In this document: one piece after another, positions 60,395 to 64,000 of the stretch | Layout of the letters: each line of letters starts with the position of its first letter | Numbering within the stretch: position 1 is the first letter of the stretch | NCBI RefSeq assembly: GCF_020515695.1 | Contig: NZ_JAIWJA010000009.1 | Span: 62,001 to 126,000, forward strand | Direction of reading: 5' to 3' | Length of the DNA stretch: 64,000 bases | Origin: Pseudomonas sp. MWU16-30317 | GTDB lineage: Bacteria > Pseudomonadota > Gammaproteobacteria > Pseudomonadales > Pseudomonadaceae | The notes under the pieces: generated by a model | What the model was told of the DNA's origin: nothing | What the model saw: only the letters and a program-made list of their open reading frames with translations | Databases searched by the model: none | Position numbers and translations under genes: made by a program

Positions 60395-62029
60395 CTATGA
60401 GACTGGTCTCGTCGAAACGACTTGGCCTACTCCCTCAGCGTGACCACAAACCACCTCCTCATGATCCACCCCAATCGGGCTCTCGCCCCGGTGAGTCACG
60501 ATGAACAACGTCGTTTGCGGGCTGATATGGGCAAGCAGATACTTCCACACCTGCGGCTCGGTCCGCACATCGAAAGAGTTGGTAGCCTCGTCCAGAAACA
60601 ATACCCTCGGCCCGCGCAATAAACTGCGCACTATCGCCACCCACTGCCGTTCCCCAGCCGACAGATCCTCCATCGCCTGATCCAGCCCCAACGCTCGATT
60701 GCCGAAGCCATAGCGCCATTGATCCAGTACCCGCTGAACGTTTTCAGTGCCGATGTCCGGATGCTGCAGCGCGATATTGTCGAATACCGACCCCTTGATC
60801 CACTCCACTTGGGCGCTGAGATAGTGAATGCGTTGATGATCAATCTGATTGCCATCGATCAAGTGTTTATAGATCCGCCGCAGACAGGTGGACTTCCCTG
60901 CACCCGAAGCGCCCGTCAGCCGGATATGTTTGCCCATGCCGATATGCAGGCTGTCGTCTTGCACCTCGAATATAGCTACATCGCTGAGCAACACCCGTTT
61001 CCAGCGCTGCTGACCATGCATAAAGGGCTCATCGCCCGACTTGCGCAGCAGATCATCCAGCAGGTCATAGCCCGCGCGAATGGAAATCAGCCCGTGCTGG
61101 ATATTGTTGATCGCCGACGACGCGCCAGTGATGGGCGCCAGCACCCGGTCCAGATAGACCACCAGCAAAAACAGCTGGCTGGCCACGATCGCCTGCTGCT
61201 GAATCAACCATCCCGCCCAGGCAAAGACAGCCGCGTAAGCGAAGCAGACCGCCAGCGAGAGATATGTGGCGCGAACATATTTTTGTGTGAGCAGTAGCTG
61301 ATGTTGCTCCAGCGACGAATGAATCAATCCATCCAGTTGGGTCTTGAAGTAAGCGTCGGCGCCCATTTCGCGGTTGAGCTTGGAATTGGCCAGAATTTCA
61401 CCGCAATACATCAGTACTTCATTGTCGCAACGGTAGGAAGTGCCCCCTAATTGCACTTCCCGTTCTCGTCCAAGGTGGGTGGCGATGTACAGGATGACTG
61501 CGGCTATCAAAAAATAAGCGATGAATGTCGGGCCGATGAACCAGTAGATAATGCCAAAGACGATAGCGATCTCTATGAGCGCCGGGAATATGATCACAAA
61601 CAACCCATGCATGACCGACATGGAACCGACGTTCATCTTGCTGAGAATGGCGGTACGTTCAGAAACCTGAATCGCACTTTCCGCAAAACCGTTATTAGCC
61701 TTATAGGTCGCATTGATGCGCTGAACAATCGTGCCGCAGTATTGATAAGTGGCCGTGTACAGCAGCGGGTTGACCACCCGCCACCGTACATCGCTCAACG
61801 CCCTGCCCAGCAGCTTCAAGGCTATAAAGGCTGCAATATAAAAGGCCGGCTGTGAGTGCGGGTTGGCAATGCCCGAAATCACCTGTGCCATGGCAAGGGG
61901 GGCGAGTGCGGCAAAAATGACCGCACCCACGATGACAGCGATGCTGATCGACAGGGCGCCGAGATGATTGCGGGCGAAATCTTGAGTCAGGTCTTCATGG
62001 ATTTTTTTAAGTAAGACTGAGTCGAGCAC
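60395..62029 (-). CDS. ABC half-transporter (exporter type, orphan)
   Basis: A protein of 544 residues from the GTG at 62029 with AAAGGGG six bases upstream. Residues about 1-325 carry six membrane helices of an exporter-type TMD (for example IAVIVGAVIFAALAPLAMAQ and FVIIFPALIEIAIVFGIIYW). The overall pattern is Atm1/MsbA-like by eye. The ATPase domain (about 340-544) has Walker A G373-ASGAGKS380, a Q-loop (YLSAQVEWIKG), the signature LSAGERQW instead of LSGGQ, Walker B VLFLDEATN and the H-loop VTHRGESP. The domain is short (about 200 residues). There is no peptidase C39 domain. The base composition is lower in GC than the neighbours. Substrate unknown. Confidence 0.85.
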   Translation of the reverse strand: MLDSVLLKKIHEDLTQDFARNHLGALSISIAVIVGAVIFAALAPLAMAQVISGIANPHSQPAFYIAAFIALKLLGRALSDVRWRVVNPLLYTATYQYCGTIVQRINATYKANNGFAESAIQVSERTAILSKMNVGSMSVMHGLFVIIFPALIEIAIVFGIIYWFIGPTFIAYFLIAAVILYIATHLGREREVQLGGTSYRCDNEVLMYCGEILANSKLNREMGADAYFKTQLDGLIHSSLEQHQLLLTQKYVRATYLSLAVCFAYAAVFAWAGWLIQQQAIVASQLFLLVVYLDRVLAPITGASSAINNIQHGLISIRAGYDLLDDLLRKSGDEPFMHGQQRWKRVLLSDVAIFEVQDDSLHIGMGKHIRLTGASGAGKSTCLRRIYKHLIDGNQIDHQRIHYLSAQVEWIKGSVFDNIALQHPDIGTENVQRVLDQWRYGFGNRALGLDQAMEDLSAGERQWVAIVRSLLRGPRVLFLDEATNSFDVRTEPQVWKYLLAHISPQTTLFIVTHRGESPIGVDHEEVVCGHAEGVGQVVSTRPVS

Positions 62030-62351
62030 AATGGCCCCTTTTAATATATGACTTTTAATTAGGTGTACGGCGGGAGTCGAACGGCCTGTTCAGTCGAGCA
62101 GCGGTGCTGAACTTAACATCTGTGATTGAAGTGTCCAGTAGGGGGTTCTGGATTACATGTCTTGTATCAAAAAAATCACGGACTTGTAGGAAGTTTCTGA
62201 TTTTGATGTAGGGGGGTTGGAAACAGCATGTTGTCGATCCATTCGACATTGAAATTGTCGACGTTCTCTGTAGCGAGGGGCTCGCCCCCAATACGTCGTG
62301 TCACTCGCATCTGTTCTGTCTGGCACACCGTAATCGGGGCAAGCCCCCTCG
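62030..62351. other. AT-rich intergenic stretch upstream of the ABC gene
   Basis: About 320 bases between the ABC gene and the TIGR03862 flavoprotein gene. It contains the REPIN at 62271-62354 and AT-rich sequence. On the (-) strand a 64-residue frame (62249-62055) ends 25 bases before the ABC start, but its ATG has no ribosome-binding site. A second frame in the same stretch (ending near 62176) reads NVDNFNVEWIDNMLFP. Either could be a peptide gene or a decayed gene remnant. Confidence 0.4.
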
Positions 62352-62354
62352 CTA
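62271..62354. repeat. REPIN overlapping the end of the flavoprotein gene
   Basis: TAGCGAGGGGCTCGCCCCC (62271-62289) and the opposed GGGGCAAGCCCCCTCGCTA (62336-62354) are inverted copies about 45 bases apart. The outer end of the second copy, CTA on the (+) strand, is the TAG stop codon of the flavoprotein gene. Confidence 0.85.
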
Positions 62355-63593
62355 GAGGGTTGTGTTGGCGCGAAGCCAGCTCAGAACACCCTGGGCCGCC
62401 CATCGCCCACTGGCGAAACACGCCGTCAGCAAATACCCCCCAGTCGGCGCCTCCCAATCCAGCATCTCTCCCGCACAGAACACCCCCGGCATGGCCTTTA
62501 GCATCAACCCCTCATCCAGCCCCGCAGCCATCACACCACCGGCGGTGCTGATCGCCTCATCCATGGGCCGCGCTTTCACCAGTGTCAGCGGCAGTGCCTT
62601 GATCGCCTGTGCCAATGCCTGCGGATCGGCAAAATTGTCCTTGCTGGTCAACTCTCGCAGCAAGGCCGCTTTGACCCCATCGATATGCACCTGCCTATGC
62701 AGATGCTTGGCCATCGAGTTCGCGCCCCGCGGCCTGCCCAGCAGGCTGGCGATTTTATCCACAGCCATACTGGGCAGCAGATCGATGTGCACAGTCGCCG
62801 CACCGTCAAGGTTGATCGCCTCGCGGATAGCCGACGACAGCGCATAAATCAGGCTGCCTTCGATACCGGTCGCGGTGATCACGCACTCGCCTAAACGCAT
62901 TGAATCGCCAGCCAAGCCTATAGCGACGTTCTTCAGCGGCGCTCCGGCGAACTTGTCCACAAGCAGCGGGGTCCAGGCGACCACATCGAAGCCGCAGTTG
63001 GCGGCCTGCAAAGGGGCGACCTGTACGCCCTGGGTCTGCAACCATGGCAGCCACGCGCCGTCGGAGCCGAGCCGCGCCCAACTGCCACCACCCAGCGCCA
63101 GCACCACAGCGCGTGGCCGCAGCGCCAGCTCGCCCTGTGGATAACTGATCTGCAGCGCCCCATCGGCCGACCATCCCTGCCAGCGATGTCGGGTGTGGAT
63201 AACTACTCCCGCATCGCGCAGGCGCTTGAGCCAGGCGCGCAGCAGGGGCGCGGCTTTCATGTCCGTGGGGAACACCCGGCCGGAAGTGCCGACGAAGGTC
63301 TCGATCCCCAGCCCATGAATCCAGCCCCGCACTGCATCGGCATCGAAAGCCCGCAGCCACGAAGCGACCCAATCCGACTGCCCGCCATAGCGGCCGACGA
63401 ACGCCGGGTAGCTTTCGGAATGGGTAATATTCATGCCGCCCACGCCGGCCAGCAGGAACTTGCGCCCCACCGATGGCATGCCGTCGTACAGGTCGACGGG
63501 TACCCCGGCCTGGCTGAGGACTTCGGCCGCCATCAGGCCGGCGGGGCCGCCGCCGATGATGGCGACGCGAGAGGAGGACGGGGCAGAAGTCAT
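62352..63593 (-). CDS. TIGR03862 family flavoprotein (BaiN-like NAD(P)/FAD-dependent oxidoreductase)
   Basis: A protein of 413 residues from the ATG at 63593; an upstream in-frame start adds 23 unlikely residues. The FAD-binding Rossmann motif is RVAIIGGGPAGLMAAEVL, followed by GRKFLLAGVGGMNITHSE, the second nucleotide-site VLALGGGSWARLGSDG and the C-terminal GVFCAGEMLDWEAPTGGYLL. The TIGR03862/HI0933-like family includes BaiN-type reductases; the substrate is unknown. Three exact DnaA-box 9-mers lie inside this gene. Its stop codon is part of a REP element. Confidence 0.92.
   Translation of the reverse strand: MTSAPSSSRVAIIGGGPAGLMAAEVLSQAGVPVDLYDGMPSVGRKFLLAGVGGMNITHSESYPAFVGRYGGQSDWVASWLRAFDADAVRGWIHGLGIETFVGTSGRVFPTDMKAAPLLRAWLKRLRDAGVVIHTRHRWQGWSADGALQISYPQGELALRPRAVVLALGGGSWARLGSDGAWLPWLQTQGVQVAPLQAANCGFDVVAWTPLLVDKFAGAPLKNVAIGLAGDSMRLGECVITATGIEGSLIYALSSAIREAINLDGAATVHIDLLPSMAVDKIASLLGRPRGANSMAKHLHRQVHIDGVKAALLRELTSKDNFADPQALAQAIKALPLTLVKARPMDEAISTAGGVMAAGLDEGLMLKAMPGVFCAGEMLDWEAPTGGYLLTACFASGRWAAQGVLSWLRANTTL
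62755..62763 (+). promoter_or_regulatory. Exact DnaA-box 9-mer (TTATCCACA)
   Basis: Inside the flavoprotein gene, in the frame that encodes VDK. First of four exact matches in 976 bases. Confidence 0.5.
63136..63144 (-). promoter_or_regulatory. Exact DnaA-box 9-mer (TGTGGATAA on +)
   Basis: Inside the flavoprotein gene, where the sense strand reads SYPQ, a different frame phase from the box at 62755. It lies 58 bases from the next box. Confidence 0.5.
63194..63202 (-). promoter_or_regulatory. Exact DnaA-box 9-mer (TGTGGATAA on +)
   Basis: Inside the flavoprotein gene, where the sense strand reads VIHT, again in another phase. Same orientation as the box at 63136. Confidence 0.5.
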
Positions 63594-63721
63594 GGCGCGC
63601 AGGTATCGGCTGGAAATAGCCGGGCATTCTACCTCAGCCATCCGGGGGAAGTGGCTGTACAAAAAACGTACAGCACTCTCTGGGCCTTGCCCTGCTTGGG
63701 CGTAGTGGCCTTGCGCTCAGG

Positions 63722-63730
63722 TTATCCACA
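63722..63730 (+). promoter_or_regulatory. Exact DnaA-box 9-mer (TTATCCACA), intergenic
   Basis: In the 163-base gap between the flavoprotein gene and the histone-deacetylase-like gene, 129 bases upstream of the flavoprotein ATG, just after the stop of the next gene on the same strand. Confidence 0.5.
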
Positions 63731-63756
63731 GGCCGTTCCACAGCCAATGTGAGTAA

Positions 63757-64000
63757 CTAATTGTTTTCCCAAACCCTTTTGGCGCTGTGGTGGAGGATGC
63801 CGTGGCGCCGCGCCAGCGCTTCGCGGTCCTTGCTGTAGCCGCCGCCGATTACTGCCATGACCGGAATATCGCGGCCCAGGCAGTGGCGCAGGACCCGCTC
63901 GTCGCGCGCGGCCACCCCTTCATCGGTCAGTTTCAAGTAGCCCAGGGCATCGTCCTTGTGCACATCCACACCGGCATCGTACAGCACCAGGTCCGGCTGA
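63757..64000 (-). CDS. Histone deacetylase-like family protein (partial, N-terminus beyond window)
   Basis: The last 80 residues of a gene that enters from the right edge; the frame is open to base 64000. The visible part, DLVLYDAGVDVHKDDALGYL followed by VAARDERVL, then DIPVMAVIGGGYSKD, is the C-terminal segment of the HDAC/AcuC/AphA superfamily, where YDAGVDVHxxDxLGxL carries a zinc-ligand aspartate and GGGY the catalytic-pocket tyrosine. Bacterial members deacetylate acetyl-polyamines or acetyl-lysine. The two-residue Asn end (ENN) is unremarkable. Confidence 0.88.
   Translation of the reverse strand, partial: QPDLVLYDAGVDVHKDDALGYLKLTDEGVAARDERVLRHCLGRDIPVMAVIGGGYSKDREALARRHGILHHSAKRVWENN

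Noticed and set aside
62755..63730. DnaA-box cluster as the chromosomal origin oriC
   Set aside because: There are no dnaA, dnaN, rpmH, gidA or parAB genes nearby and no AT-rich unwinding region beside the boxes.

Overview
The window is a GC-rich (about 60-65 %) stretch of a Pseudomonas chromosome. It looks like the fluorescens/putida/syringae lineage, judged from several gene orders that are characteristic of the genus, Pseudomonas-type REP/REPIN repeats between genes, and protein sequences close to that genus by eye. Almost all of it is conserved core chromosome. I see no tRNA, rRNA, insertion sequence, prophage or CRISPR array.

Layout. (1) 1-1491 (-): a 3-methyladenine glycosylase and a DedA-PAP2 fusion that runs off the left edge. 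(2) 1680-13095 (+): the cell-wall elongation and lipoate cluster proA-nadD-rsfS-rlmH-mrdA-rodA-mltB-rlpA-dacA-ybeD-lipB-lipA, closed by a strong terminator. (3) 13315-16671: three more peptidoglycan enzymes (LD-carboxypeptidase, M15 peptidase, second MltB-like transglycosylase). (4) 16734-28306 (mostly -): arfA, then holA-lptE-leuS, then lnt-corC-ybeY-ybeZ-miaB, with two small (+) genes in between. (5) 28459-32395: DUF1820, a Sel1-repeat protein and thiD-thiE-hemL. (6) 32673-39871: hybrid sensor kinase, AidB-like acyl-CoA dehydrogenase, AMP nucleosidase, RluE and an Lrp-type regulator. (7) 40312-47063: a Gln-rich DUF6515 protein, a FieF-like cation exporter, a lipoprotein, L-serine dehydratase with a divergent LysR regulator, glycerate kinase and two tiny envelope proteins. 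(8) 47367-50549: an N-terminally odd membrane protein and HrpB. (9) 50828-54629: a clearly AT-richer two-gene module, a PhnD-like periplasmic binding protein plus a membrane GGDEF-EAL protein. (10) 54642-60340: EEP hydrolase, YciC, DUF2076, NYN protein, 3'-5' exonuclease and RhlE. (11) 60395-64000: an orphan ABC half-exporter, a TIGR03862 flavoprotein and the end of a histone-deacetylase-like protein.

How the parts work together. Most of the left half builds and remodels the envelope: MrdA and RodA polymerise peptidoglycan, MltB, RlpA, DacA, LdcA and the M15 enzyme trim it, and LptE and Lnt act in outer-membrane and lipoprotein assembly. Beside them are translation-quality genes (rsfS, rlmH, ybeY, miaB, arfA). 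The accessory-looking signalling module at 50.8-54.6 kb is probably a ligand-to-c-di-GMP relay.

The main points for a second look are four exact DnaA boxes within 1 kb (62755-63730), a terminator-like hairpin inside the arfA coding sequence, the binding-protein/GGDEF-EAL module, a possible untranslated transcript or attenuated leader at about 39985-40185, and the orphan ABC exporter. All function calls rest on reading the translated sequence and family knowledge; no database search was run.
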